A DNA stretch of 57,157 bases. Source: Prevotellaceae bacterium. GTDB taxonomy: Bacteria; Bacteroidota; Bacteroidia; Bacteroidales; Bacteroidaceae. Positions within the stretch are counted from its first letter, which is position 1; every line of letters starts with the position of its first letter. Shown piece after piece: positions 26,851 to 35,953 of the stretch. The translations under genes were made by a program, and so were the position numbers. The notes beneath the pieces are model-generated. The model ran no database searches, was not told the DNA's origin, and worked only from the letters and a program-made list of their open reading frames with translations. The stretch is taken from contig JAISIN010000063.1 in assembly GCA_031262085.1 (NCBI GenBank), positions 1 through 57,157 on the forward strand, in the 5' to 3' direction.

Positions 26851-28008
26851 CTATAAATGCTTTATTTGTTCATTTTTAAGAGCTTCAATATAGCCTATTC
26901 CATATTCTAAATCCGGCTCCATATAATTACCTTCGCCCCATTCATTCCATGATTGAATAAAAACAATTTGATGTTCATGAGACTTATTCTTAACAATATC
27001 TATGGCATTCCGTACTGATTTAGCAAAAACAGATGGAGTACTATTTACATATACGCTCGCATTTTTGCCACTACGAGGACTTCTATCCCAATTTGGAATA
27101 ATAGTCGGAAACACATTTGACCATTTGTCTTCTTCTGTAAATAAATAACTATTAATCAGACTTTGATCATATTTATTTAGCATATCCATCTTTAAGATCT
27201 TTCGTAAAAGTGCTCTGATAAATGTATTATAGCGTCCAGATATAATAAATTCTGCTCGAGCATTCCCTCTTGAATTAACAGCATCAAAGCCCAAATCCAA
27301 AATATGGCGATAATATTTTGCAGCCTCATCAATAGGTGGCACCTTTACGCCACCGTGACCTATATTCCCAATAGGACGAAAAGACGTACTAAATGACATT
27401 CCGACAAAATATATTCCCTCCAAACCATTCTCAACCGCCATTTTTTGCCATAAATCAATAAATTCTTTCGCATTAGGAATAGACAAGGGGCGATACACAT
27501 AAAAAAGGGGTTTACCATCAACAGTAAGGTATCTCTTATCTTTCAATGCCGGAAGAATGGCATTAAAATGCTCAATATAATCTTCCCTGCCATATTCTTG
27601 CGAAAGCAGAACACCTTCTTTAGCAAAAGACGATTTATTCGTCCACGATTTATTTGTCCATGATTCATTAGCCCACCCCAAGCAAAAAGGGAAATCCGGT
27701 TTTCCACTCGCCAAGACTTCACTAAAAGGTCGTTCCAATATTTGTTTCTTCCCTCCAAACCAATAATGCCAATAGCAAAAGGCTTCGATACCAGCTTCCC
27801 TTGCTAGATTTGCCTGTGCCTCTCGCACCTCCGGCATACGCAAATCATAGAATCCCAAATCAGCCGGAATATGCGGTTGTTTATGACCTTTAAAAAGGGG
27901 TTTTGCTTTAGCTACATTGGTCCATTCGGTAAAACCTTTACCCCACCACTTATCATTTTCGGGCACCGGATGATATTGTGGAAGATAAAAAGCAATAAAA
28001 CGTGCCAT
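26851..28008 (-). CDS. GH99-like / WbsX family protein
   Basis: This 385-residue protein matches the WbsX-type group related to glycoside hydrolase family 99: ARFIAFYLPQYHPVPENDKW, GKGFTEWTNVAKAKPLFKGH, CYWHYWF and FIQSWNEWGEGNYMEPD are its landmarks. WbsX proteins are common in O-antigen loci but their function is not settled; endo-mannosidase-like or transferase activity is possible. No signal peptide is seen, so it should be cytoplasmic. After the conserved WANE the peptide WTNKS is repeated by a 15-base duplication. The gene directly abuts the Wzy-like gene. Confidence 0.88.
   Translation of the reverse strand: MARFIAFYLPQYHPVPENDKWWGKGFTEWTNVAKAKPLFKGHKQPHIPADLGFYDLRMPEVREAQANLAREAGIEAFCYWHYWFGGKKQILERPFSEVLASGKPDFPFCLGWANESWTNKSWTNKSSFAKEGVLLSQEYGREDYIEHFNAILPALKDKRYLTVDGKPLFYVYRPLSIPNAKEFIDLWQKMAVENGLEGIYFVGMSFSTSFRPIGNIGHGGVKVPPIDEAAKYYRHILDLGFDAVNSRGNARAEFIISGRYNTFIRALLRKILKMDMLNKYDQSLINSYLFTEEDKWSNVFPTIIPNWDRSPRSGKNASVYVNSTPSVFAKSVRNAIDIVKNKSHEHQIVFIQSWNEWGEGNYMEPDLEYGIGYIEALKNEQIKHL
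27632..27661 (-). repeat. 15-base tandem duplication in the GH99-like gene
   Basis: Two 15-base units (27632-27646 and 27647-27661) differ at only a few bases and encode WTNKS twice in a row, immediately after the conserved WANE motif. Confidence 0.8.
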
Positions 28009-29286
28009 TCAAATATATTTATTAGTTAAAGAATAATTGCGATGTATAATCAGCAAGCATATATAAAACAGGACATTTGTAACAATTTTCAAGTTTCCAC
28101 CCATAGATTTATAATGAAAATAGAACAAGCCATCATAACATAGGCAACACCAAAAAAACAAAAGGAACAGCAGACCGATTTCGACATTTTTTTGAGTCCT
28201 TAGTGCGTGCAATTTGCGCGTCAAGCCATATGAAAAAATAGATATCAATATAAATGCTATTATCGGACCAAAATCGAAGCACAAGTCACCTACAAATGTA
28301 TAGAATGCCCCTTGCCTTACATTCATTCTACGAGCCCATTTGGATTGACGTTCGTATAAGTTCCGTGAAACATCTAATCCTAACAATTGACGAAAAAATG
28401 GAAATGAGTTATCACCATATTGTTTTACTTCGTTGTCAAGTACATCAGTACTAAAATTAATCGTGCCTTGTCCCATATACGCCACAACCGAAGACTGTAC
28501 AGCGTCATTAGATTGCTTTGTTGAGAAACGCCCAAACGTAAGCACAGCAAAAACAAGAAATACACAACAACAGATTAACGTAAAAAATCGTTTCGAATAT
28601 TTCTTTGTTATAGAAGAAAAATAAGGGATGAATAAAAGATACGCACATACCACCTCAGCAAACCACCATGTTATCATCGTTCGAGAACCCATTGAAAAAC
28701 TTGACAGTAGAGGTTGCAATAATGCAATACATAAACCTATTGATATCCATTTATTGCGTTCATATAGAGAAAAATAATAGAAAGTAAAGAACACCAAGAC
28801 CTCCGAAAAAGCACTTCTAAACACACCTCCCAGATTGGCCAAACTGCTTCCGGTTTGATTGGCTATGATTTCTGCCGTATCATCATAAAGATCTTTTATT
28901 GAAGACAATTCCACCAATGAATATTTCAGATTACTAATAAAATCCGGAAATTTAACAAACAAAGATGGAAGAAACAAGAGAATAAGAATAATCCCTATGG
29001 CGTTAAGAATAGTAATAGGATAGCGACAAAGGCTCTGCATGGGGCGGGGATAATACTGTAATATAGGGTTAAATGCTATTAATAGAAAAATAAACAGATA
29101 GATATACCCCCAGAATCCAATGTTTACGTAATCCGATTCCTTATCTAAATAATAAAAGAGAGAGATAATTGCACTACATAGATATAATAGAATCAACAAA
29201 ATTCCTATAATGTTTTTTTGCTTCTTTGCTGAATAACACCACAAAAGCATAACAAACATTACAATAAAAGCAAGTATATATGTCAC
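28009..29286 (-). CDS. Wzy-like polysaccharide polymerase
   Basis: The 425-residue protein is hydrophobic throughout, with about ten to twelve likely membrane helices (for example YILAFIVMFVMLLWCY and GYIYLFIFLLIAFNPIL). A large loop between helices contains many polar residues (LGLDVSRNLYERQSKWARRM), as in oligosaccharide repeat unit polymerases. Wzy joins repeat units in the periplasm after Wzx flipping. Sequence conservation in Wzy is low, so the call rests on topology and position between glycosyl-unit genes in a locus with a flippase. Confidence 0.8.
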   Translation of the reverse strand: MTYILAFIVMFVMLLWCYSAKKQKNIIGILLILLYLCSAIISLFYYLDKESDYVNIGFWGYIYLFIFLLIAFNPILQYYPRPMQSLCRYPITILNAIGIILILLFLPSLFVKFPDFISNLKYSLVELSSIKDLYDDTAEIIANQTGSSLANLGGVFRSAFSEVLVFFTFYYFSLYERNKWISIGLCIALLQPLLSSFSMGSRTMITWWFAEVVCAYLLFIPYFSSITKKYSKRFFTLICCCVFLVFAVLTFGRFSTKQSNDAVQSSVVAYMGQGTINFSTDVLDNEVKQYGDNSFPFFRQLLGLDVSRNLYERQSKWARRMNVRQGAFYTFVGDLCFDFGPIIAFILISIFSYGLTRKLHALRTQKNVEIGLLFLLFFWCCLCYDGLFYFHYKSMGGNLKIVTNVLFYICLLIIHRNYSLTNKYI

Positions 29287-29330
29287 AGGAAAGAGTAGTT
29301 AGAAAAGTTTCAAAATGAGACGGATTTAAA

Positions 29331-30539
29331 CTAAATATTCTCTCTCAAACGTACAAAACAGTTCTTAGCTATTGATTGTGCTTCGATCCTATATTTTTCC
29401 TCCACTGCTACAGGCAATATCATTGGCAAGCGCTTAGCAATAACTGAAAGAATATTGACGAGATTCTCATTTCCACTTCCGATAGACGTGATATCTACCA
29501 TATTATCGACCAAGTGCAATAATGATAAAAGTCCTGCTATTTTGTGTTCATAAGACAATGCAATAAAAGGTACACTATTATTGATTGCAAAAACAATACT
29601 GTGATAACGAGCACCAATTACAAAAATCGATTGAGAAATAATCTTTTGTTGAATATCTGAGCTTATCGTATCAGGTAATACAACAGCATTATATGGGCAT
29701 TGCTCTACCAACTTAATAAAGTAAGCCCTATCTCCATGCACATCTCCGCACAATTGAGGTAACAAGACGACCCTAATACCCGGATACTTTTCATATAAGT
29801 TCTTCATAATTTCATGATACATTTTATCAATGGTAGTCTGGTCTACATGCCTATATGCAGGATGCCAAGTTAAGGAGTTCGGCACAAAAACAATATAATT
29901 ATCCGAATTAATTTCCTTCCATATCCAATCAGGAACGACTACGTCAGGCACATCTAAAAAGGCAGTATCGATTGAAGGGATATATGACAAATGCAAACTA
30001 TCTGCGAGATCCATCGTTTTCTTATCACGAATAGAAAGAAATCGGAATGAGTTAAGCAAATTCAAACTAATACGATAAAAAACCTTATCAGATTTAGACG
30101 CGTGATTGAAAGGCCCAAATGACCGAGAATAATAGGCAACAGGCTTACGCTGTGCCCGGGCGATATAAAGCCATAGAACATGTGACCAATTTTTAAACTG
30201 CCCCATACAAATTCCACCGGGAGCACTGAGCACAAAATCTGCCCGACAGATGTACTTAGCATAGGCTCGGACATTAGGATGTACATGAATCAAGACAGAT
30301 ATAAGTTTATACACAAATGCAGCCCTAACTAACCTCATAAACCCTCTATGTAAAGGAATATTGCAATAGTGAATACGCTCACTTTTGACCACAAATTGAG
30401 AAATACGCTCCTTACTCTCGTTTGCAAGCAATACGGTGTAAACATTGCCTTCGATCTGAAGTAACGCACGCATCAAACTACGATGAGCCGCCTCATCGCC
30501 CCGATTTCCTAAAGGTTGATTAATTACTAAGACATTCAT
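29331..30539 (-). CDS. Polysaccharide pyruvyl transferase family protein
   Basis: From ATG at 30539 the product has 402 residues and begins MNVLVINQPLGNRGDEAAHR, the usual start of the family (N-x-GD-A). A longer start at 30623 would run into the nitroreductase frame. Further landmarks are APGGICMGQF, LVFVPNSLTW-like IVFVPNSLTWHPAY and FVIGARYHSIVFAINNSVPF (arginine and histidine of the active region). The family adds pyruvate ketals from phosphoenolpyruvate to sugars. It is 1 base from the nitroreductase gene. Confidence 0.88.
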   Translation of the reverse strand: MNVLVINQPLGNRGDEAAHRSLMRALLQIEGNVYTVLLANESKERISQFVVKSERIHYCNIPLHRGFMRLVRAAFVYKLISVLIHVHPNVRAYAKYICRADFVLSAPGGICMGQFKNWSHVLWLYIARAQRKPVAYYSRSFGPFNHASKSDKVFYRISLNLLNSFRFLSIRDKKTMDLADSLHLSYIPSIDTAFLDVPDVVVPDWIWKEINSDNYIVFVPNSLTWHPAYRHVDQTTIDKMYHEIMKNLYEKYPGIRVVLLPQLCGDVHGDRAYFIKLVEQCPYNAVVLPDTISSDIQQKIISQSIFVIGARYHSIVFAINNSVPFIALSYEHKIAGLLSLLHLVDNMVDITSIGSGNENLVNILSVIAKRLPMILPVAVEEKYRIEAQSIAKNCFVRLRENI

Positions 30540-30540
30540 A

Positions 30541-31527
30541 TTAATGATAACTGTTTGTGCAGGAAATATTTTTTCTGTTTGAAATAGCCACATTAAACTC
30601 ATCAGGCAATATGCCGACCCCAATTATGAGAATAAGTACTTCATTATCTGGAATATTGAACAAACACTTTATAGATTGCAATTTTGAACTATAAAAGCCA
30701 CATGACAAAGGAATCGTACCTAAACCAAGCGAATGAAGCGCATTTATCAAATTCATAGCATAGAGGCCTCCGTCAATATAAACCTGATGTATTTCATAAG
30801 ACAGGAAAGCATTCATATCAGCCGTTACAAGTATAGAACAAGATATTTCATTCTCAAATCCTTTACAGCCGCCCTGTTCTTTCAATAATGCATGATTATT
30901 CGCCCCCGTAAAGATGTGAGTATGCCAGGCTTGTCGATTACAAGCTGATGGTGTTTGTTGAGCTATCTGCAATGCGTGTAGTAATACATCTTTTGACGGC
31001 ATTTCTTGAGAAAAATAGCGAACAGAATGTCGGCTATATAACAATGCTTCAAAACTGTTGTTACAAATTGCATGTATATGTACTCTGCTCTCCATCCTTA
31101 CGCCAACATTACTACTAAAAGAGCTTCTTAAGCAATTAGCTTTAGCAAGCAGTTCATCAAAGACTCTTTCTATATTAGAAATATCAATTCCTGTTTCTTT
31201 TGTATATGCAATATAGTGACTTATTGTCGAAAATGGATACAACAAGAAGTCTTTATCAATAGAAATAAATTTGCTCACATATTCATCCAAATGCGTAAGT
31301 AACATTAGAACCTTAGCTTGTCCAAATCCTCGTCGAGGATTTCGCATAGAAAGCCCTTTTTCTATAATATGATTTTCACGTAATAACAAGTATTGCAATT
31401 TATGCAGATTGTTAGTACTATTCACCGAAGCATTATGCTTCCGTAATTGTATGTAAAATAGCCAACATTCATGCAATAAATGGTATTTAACCGATAACAT
31501 AGTTTTCATCTTCTGTAATGGGGTCAT
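30541..31527 (-). CDS. Nitroreductase family protein with N-terminal extension
   Basis: The 328-residue protein has a nitroreductase-type FMN domain in the C-terminal half: SRHSVRYFSQEMPSKDVLLH, AQQTPSACNRQAWHTHIF and LHSLGLGTIPLSCG are typical. The first 150 or so residues form an extension with the segment ENHIIEKGLSMRNPRRGFGQ. Such proteins recur next to polysaccharide pyruvyl transferases in capsule loci, but I know of no proven role; a flavin-dependent oxidation or reduction of a sugar or its decoration is possible. It is coupled to its neighbours by gaps of 3 and 1 bases. Confidence 0.82.
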   Translation of the reverse strand: MTPLQKMKTMLSVKYHLLHECWLFYIQLRKHNASVNSTNNLHKLQYLLLRENHIIEKGLSMRNPRRGFGQAKVLMLLTHLDEYVSKFISIDKDFLLYPFSTISHYIAYTKETGIDISNIERVFDELLAKANCLRSSFSSNVGVRMESRVHIHAICNNSFEALLYSRHSVRYFSQEMPSKDVLLHALQIAQQTPSACNRQAWHTHIFTGANNHALLKEQGGCKGFENEISCSILVTADMNAFLSYEIHQVYIDGGLYAMNLINALHSLGLGTIPLSCGFYSSKLQSIKCLFNIPDNEVLILIIGVGILPDEFNVAISNRKNISCTNSYH

Positions 31528-31530
31528 AAA

Positions 31531-32874
31531 CTAAAATATAATTTTCTTGTAATGAACAATATTTTTCCAACCCAACAACAACGATTTCATTTGCATATAG
31601 AAAATAGGACGATAGCTTGGTATTAAATAGTTGGAAACACAACCAGATAATACTACAGTAAACACTGTTACAATGGCACTTCCTACTATTCCATAAATAG
31701 GTATAAGTAAATAATTTGCAATGATACAAAATACGCAGCCAACCAAATTCCTAATAAATGCATATTTGTGAATGTTTTCTATAATAATTAATTGTCCTGA
31801 ACAAAAAGACAATGCCATCCCGACTGTTTTAAATGCCATTACCTGCAAAACAGGAACCGCGGCTAAGTATTGGGTACCAAAAGTAACAAAGACAATCCAA
31901 TAAGAAGCAATACACATAAAGAGAGCTGCAATAAGAGAGCACCAAACGACAACATCTAAAAAGAGTTGCGCCTTCTTTCTATATTCTTCAACACTCCGTT
32001 CTTTAATGCGAACCAATAAAGGGGTAACTGTTTGTGCCATAATTGCCGGTATAAAAAGCAATATCTCGGCAAGGCGAGTAGCAACTGAGAACTGTCCGAC
32101 AGAAGCTTTATCAATCATATTACCAATCATGACTTGATCAATTCGTTGATAAAGTATCACTACTGCTCCGGACAAGAGTAACGGAAACGATTGACCTATT
32201 AAAAAAAAAGCTATTGATGAATCAAATTTCCACGTAAATATAGAACCTACTTTGATTCGATAAGAAAATAGGTAACCACTGGCAAGAAGGAACGCATCAA
32301 GCAGAGTTGCGACAATGAACCATGCCAAAGGAGCATGAAAAAGTAGAAGGATAATCTTAATGCCCGCCCCTACAAAGGTTCTACTAATCTCTGATTTTAC
32401 AATAAATTCATTGTAAACAATCGACGTGAAATAATTGCGTATAACAGAAAAACCATTGGCGATTACTGAAAAAGAATAGACACCTATCATTAATTGAGTA
32501 AATCTATCTGCTTCAAAAAGAAGCACTGTAATCACAATCAATATGATTGTAACCACAGCGAAAAAGCATCTCAAGCAAAAAGCTGTCCCAAGCAAAAACT
32601 CTGCTTTATCGTTAGCTTTGGATAATTCACGTATTTCGATATTATCCAAGCCAAAAGAGGCTATAATGGAAAACAAACTCACATAGCTTATAACATAATT
32701 CATTAGACCGTACTGTTCCGGTCCTAAATAGCGAGCTACAAGAATACCAACGAATAAGGATCCAAAAAGCGTAACAACTTTCCCTAAAACCGAATAATAC
32801 AAATTTGAAATTATTCGCAGCTTAAGAGGAGAAATAGAATACGACTCTAATATTTTACTGATTATTTTTATCAT
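31531..32874 (-). CDS. Wzx-like lipid-linked repeat unit flippase
   Basis: This 447-residue membrane protein of the MOP superfamily starts with a short amphipathic stretch and then GKVVTLFGSLFVGILVARYL followed by GPEQYGLMNYV, the hallmark of Wzx/RfbX flippases. About twelve membrane helices can be traced. It would move undecaprenyl-linked repeat units across the inner membrane for Wzy. It is the first complete gene of the locus in transcription order. The 179 bases between it and the broken gene upstream hold no recognisable promoter. Confidence 0.9.
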   Translation of the reverse strand: MIKIISKILESYSISPLKLRIISNLYYSVLGKVVTLFGSLFVGILVARYLGPEQYGLMNYVISYVSLFSIIASFGLDNIEIRELSKANDKAEFLLGTAFCLRCFFAVVTIILIVITVLLFEADRFTQLMIGVYSFSVIANGFSVIRNYFTSIVYNEFIVKSEISRTFVGAGIKIILLLFHAPLAWFIVATLLDAFLLASGYLFSYRIKVGSIFTWKFDSSIAFFLIGQSFPLLLSGAVVILYQRIDQVMIGNMIDKASVGQFSVATRLAEILLFIPAIMAQTVTPLLVRIKERSVEEYRKKAQLFLDVVVWCSLIAALFMCIASYWIVFVTFGTQYLAAVPVLQVMAFKTVGMALSFCSGQLIIIENIHKYAFIRNLVGCVFCIIANYLLIPIYGIVGSAIVTVFTVVLSGCVSNYLIPSYRPIFYMQMKSLLLGWKNIVHYKKIIF

Positions 32875-33053
32875 TTAAGCATCAATGAAAATGGGAAACA
32901 CTATTCTTGGATACTTCATAATATCTCGCATTCCCCATTATTTATCATTGAATATCAATTCCAGTCCTTGATTGCGAACAGATTCTGTACTAATCATTCC
33001 ATATTCTAAAAGCCTCCATCCCGATGCCATCCATTTTTTTCTGCATCCTTCTT
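32875..33053. other. Spacer upstream of the flippase gene
   Basis: AT-rich; no TAnnTTTG box on the minus strand and no gene were found, so the locus may be read from the promoter upstream of the broken gene. Confidence 0.4.
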
Positions 33054-33763
33054 TCAACTATTCAACTTCACCCTCACCGACTTGACAAATTCCTCTGCCA
33101 TCTGCTTCTTCAGCCCGCCTCGAGCTTTCTCCGACAAATGCGTCACCACCCTTTCATAAATTTTGAGCAACGTCTGCTCTGTCTTGGCACGATAGGTATC
33201 GTTGTCTTCCCTTTCGGCAAAATCTATTGCCCTGCGGGTATATTGGTAAGCGGAAGTGTATGCAGTAATCTCGCTTTTACTCATCAGACCGGTTTTCGCC
33301 AACAAGTCGGCATTCATCGTCAACTCATAACTCAAGCGGTAATGAAAGTCGACGAAGGTGTGATTGGTCATATTCGCTAACGTCTCTTTACTCATCTCAA
33401 GCGCAACCCTTGGGGCGGGCTGCGATGCGATGAGTGTAGCGAGTGCGGCAGCAAGTTGTCGCAGTTTGACAACGGTTGCGGGCACCTTATATTCTGCTTG
33501 GCTAGTCCATATTTCCAGCAAATTGAAAAACACATAGTCCATATCGCCCCTGTCTTCCAGATAGAGCGTATGGTCGGTATGCAGGTTTTTCAAGTCGTAA
33601 CGACAAAGGTCGAATCGTAATCGTATTGCAGATAATCGTCCAAAGGCACACCGATCATGCTAACCTGTTGATGGATGACTTGATGCGCTTTGACATGCTC
33701 CTCCGGAGTCAAACGATTCAAAAAGAGGAACAAAGCCCTGATATCAAAGATAGATTCGGACAT
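33054..33763 (-). pseudogene. Unknown protein gene split by a frameshift
   Basis: An ATG at 33763 opens a frame of 57 codons (MSESIFDIRALFLFLNRLTP...) ending in TGA at 33592-33590. A second frame, shifted by one, runs to 33054 and encodes about 179 residues from a TTG at 33593. The second frame is open further upstream and reads FDLCRYDLKNLHTDHTLYLE in good protein-like fashion, so the two parts probably belonged to one gene of about 235 residues. No ribosome site precedes the TTG. I do not recognise the family. It could be a true pseudogene, a sequencing error or translational coupling. Confidence 0.55.
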
Positions 33764-33915
33764 ATATTTGCGAACTATTCACGATTATATATATTCGGGG
33801 GACACCGAAACTTTGAACATTCCGATTACCGCAAACAATCTCATTTCTGCGCCTAAGCGCCTCTTCAAAAATCTCCTGAACACAGTAAGACACGAGAGCA
33901 CACATTCAGACGCCG

Positions 33916-33944
33916 CAAAAGTACGTCTTTTTTCCTTAACGCAA
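33916..33944 (-). promoter_or_regulatory. Promoter upstream of the split gene and possibly the polysaccharide locus
   Basis: On the minus strand TTG at 33944-33942 and TACTTTTG at 33923-33916 are 18 bases apart. The leader to ATG 33763 would be about 145 bases. It is the nearest good promoter ahead of the flippase-to-aminotransferase run. Confidence 0.5.
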
Positions 33945-34154
33945 AACATTTGATAGATATTTTTTCTAAAATCATGCACCCATTTCACAACTGCTTGGAA
34001 TAAATTCATCTCTTTTTCTGTTTTAATCACTTATAATTTGCCCCGAAGTTACAATCGCTGAAGTATCGTTTCCAAGCGTTTGGTCTATTTTCTTTTAAGA
34101 AGTTCTACTTAACAAAAATATGCCTGTTTTTTAGTTCATTTCCTACTATTTATC
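33945..34154. other. Gene-less spacer
   Basis: AT-rich stretch with no convincing gene. A minus-strand open frame here (33785-34030) is judged unlikely because the promoter above lies inside it. Confidence 0.4.
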
Positions 34155-34162
34155 TATCTTTG
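34155..34162 (+). promoter_or_regulatory. -7 box upstream of the HU-like gene
   Basis: TATCTTTG matches TAnnTTTG exactly. No clear TTG is present at -33. Transcription from here would include the palindrome cluster in a leader of about 185 bases. Confidence 0.5.
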
Positions 34163-34179
34163 TCGCCGACAAGCGAAGC

Positions 34180-34263
34180 GTCCAACGGTGGTTAGCCGCG
34201 CGGCTAACGACCGTTGGACGCGCGGCTAACCACCGTTAGACGGGCGTCCAACCACCGTTGGAC
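34180..34263. repeat. Cluster of nested palindromes (REP-like)
   Basis: Positions 34180-34219 form a 40-base palindrome with one mismatch (arms GTCCAACGGTGGTTAGCCG and CGGCTAACGACCGTTGGAC). A third, related arm follows at 34221-34240, and 34246-34263 is a smaller palindrome GTCCAAC...GTTGGAC. All arms share the core CAACGGTGGTTAG or its complement. The block lies between a -7 box and the HU-like gene, so it should be transcribed and fold into strong hairpins. Confidence 0.85.
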
Positions 34264-34352
34264 ACCCCATCTGAACCGACCTTTTCGCAACGATTTTCTA
34301 TGGTGGAAGCGAAAAACTAACGATGTTACACATAACTCCAAAAATTGATTAT

Positions 34353-34979
34353 ATGGCAATCATCATTGACTGGTATGAAAACCCGGTGGCACCGAATCAG
34401 CCAAACAAGAAAAGACTGCACGCCCGTCCCGTGTGCAACGGAAAAACAAGTACCAAAGAGCTGCGACACAAGATACAGCAACGCTGCTCACTGACCCACA
34501 CCGACGTGACGGCGGTGCTCAGCGCCCTGTCGGAAACCATCGGCGAAGCGCTGAGCAACGGGCGACGGGTACACTTAGACGGTATCGGTTACTTCTACCC
34601 CACGGTGGAGTGTACCGAAGAGATCAAACCCGACACCAAGCGACGCACACCTAAGGTAAAGCTCAAGAGCGTGCGCTTCCTTGCCGACAAAGATCTGAAA
34701 GAGAACATCGGAAACGCAAAGATGGAGCGTAACCAATACAGCTACAACCACTCGGCAGGGCTGTCGGAGCTGGAGATAGACATTCGGTTGACAGCGTTCT
34801 TCGCCACCAGCGACAGAATGACGCGCCGACAGTTTCAAGAGTTGTGCCAGATGACGCGCAGCACTGCGCTGAACCACCTGCGCAGATTGCGCCAAGAGGG
34901 CAAACTACAAAACGCCGGATTGGTGCATCAACCCATCTACATACCCGTGCCGGGGTACTACGGAGTGTCGCGACACTAA
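34353..34979 (+). CDS. HU-like DNA-binding protein with C-terminal winged-helix-like region
   Basis: From ATG at 34353 (an upstream ATG at 34323 adds 10 residues) the product has 208 residues. Residues 1-120 fit the HU-related family common in Bacteroides: TSTKELRHKIQQRCSLTHTD, LSETIGEALSNGRRVHLDGI and GYFYPTV correspond to the HU dimer core and beta arm region. The C-terminal part (RMTRRQFQELCQMTRSTALN, HLRRLRQEGKL) looks like a winged helix. It should bind DNA as a dimer. The palindrome cluster just upstream may be part of its control or a target; that is speculation. Confidence 0.85.
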   Translation: MAIIIDWYENPVAPNQPNKKRLHARPVCNGKTSTKELRHKIQQRCSLTHTDVTAVLSALSETIGEALSNGRRVHLDGIGYFYPTVECTEEIKPDTKRRTPKVKLKSVRFLADKDLKENIGNAKMERNQYSYNHSAGLSELEIDIRLTAFFATSDRMTRRQFQELCQMTRSTALNHLRRLRQEGKLQNAGLVHQPIYIPVPGYYGVSRH

Positions 34980-35126
34980 CCCGATACCCTCGTCAGAACA
35001 CCTTCTCCATTTGCTTTCACCACAATAGGCTGTAAATAAACAATTTGATTTACCGTTTGAAAGGGTGAAAGCGTGAAGGGGGTAATCTTTATAGTAGGTA
35101 TGCAAGCGTGACGCAAGCCAATAGGG

Positions 35127-35834
35127 TCAAAAAGGCATCTGAAAACGATTCAGCTCTTCGGTCAGGGCAGCTTCGTTGCCCCCGGTCAGCTCGTACATCA
35201 GCGCATGAAAGTCGGCGCCGTGATTCATCGCTTTGGTATGTGCCAGCTCGTGCAACAACACATAGTCGATGAGAGGTTCGGGCAGCAGCATCAGGTAGCA
35301 CGACAGATTGATGCGTCTCTTCCCGACACAACTTCCCCACCGCTTGTGGGGCGTAGTGATTCGCACACTCTGATAGGGCAGGTTATACTGTTGCGAGAGC
35401 ATATACAAGCGGGGTGGCAAGACTACTTGCGCATTGCGTCGCAACGCCCCTACAATGACCTTCCGCAACCACGCCTGCAAGTCGGGGGCTTCGAAAACGG
35501 CATGAGTCGGGCAGACAATGGTCAGCTTACCCAGCTCGGAACGCGACAAAAACCGCTCACGGTCGCCACGCACCAACTCCATTTTAAAATAGTCGGCATC
35601 AATGCGATAATTCAAATCGATGATAATACCCGGACGCCTGATCGACGCCCCCTTTTCGCGCAGACGAGTGCGTACACGGTCTAATTGTTCGCGGAGGGTT
35701 GCTACCCCGATACCGGGAGGGGTGGTGACAGTTACCTTTCCCGCCGTATTGATGCGGAAGATGGTGTTCACACAACGCGTGTTGACACGTACCTCGACGT
35801 GCCCGAACTCTTTGTCTTCAAATGATGTGTCCAT
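35127..35834 (-). CDS. YgjP-like (DUF45) zinc metallopeptidase family protein
   Basis: From ATG at 35834 the product has 235 residues. The zinc motif HELAH appears in DYVLLHELAHTKAMNHGADF, followed by FHALM, matching the DUF45/WLM-type group with a third ligand His downstream. KRWGSCVGKRRINLSCYLML is another family landmark. The substrate and biological role are not known for most members. The protein has no signal peptide. It is transcribed divergently from the GIN-domain lipoprotein gene. Confidence 0.88.
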   Translation of the reverse strand: MDTSFEDKEFGHVEVRVNTRCVNTIFRINTAGKVTVTTPPGIGVATLREQLDRVRTRLREKGASIRRPGIIIDLNYRIDADYFKMELVRGDRERFLSRSELGKLTIVCPTHAVFEAPDLQAWLRKVIVGALRRNAQVVLPPRLYMLSQQYNLPYQSVRITTPHKRWGSCVGKRRINLSCYLMLLPEPLIDYVLLHELAHTKAMNHGADFHALMYELTGGNEAALTEELNRFQMPF

Positions 35835-35953
35835 AACAAGGTGCAAAGAACACTTTTTTTTGCCTATCGTGCAACTTTTTCCTGTATGCCGTGCAACATT
35901 TCACAACGAGTACACGTCTTATAGGAAAATAAATCCTTTAAAAACGAGACGAA

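Noticed and set aside
33785..34030. Minus-strand open frame of 81 codons
   Set aside because: A likely promoter for the downstream gene lies within it, no family is recognised, and composition looks random.
34180..34263. Possible CRISPR-like array
   Set aside because: Arms alternate in orientation and have no regular spacers; it is a palindrome cluster.
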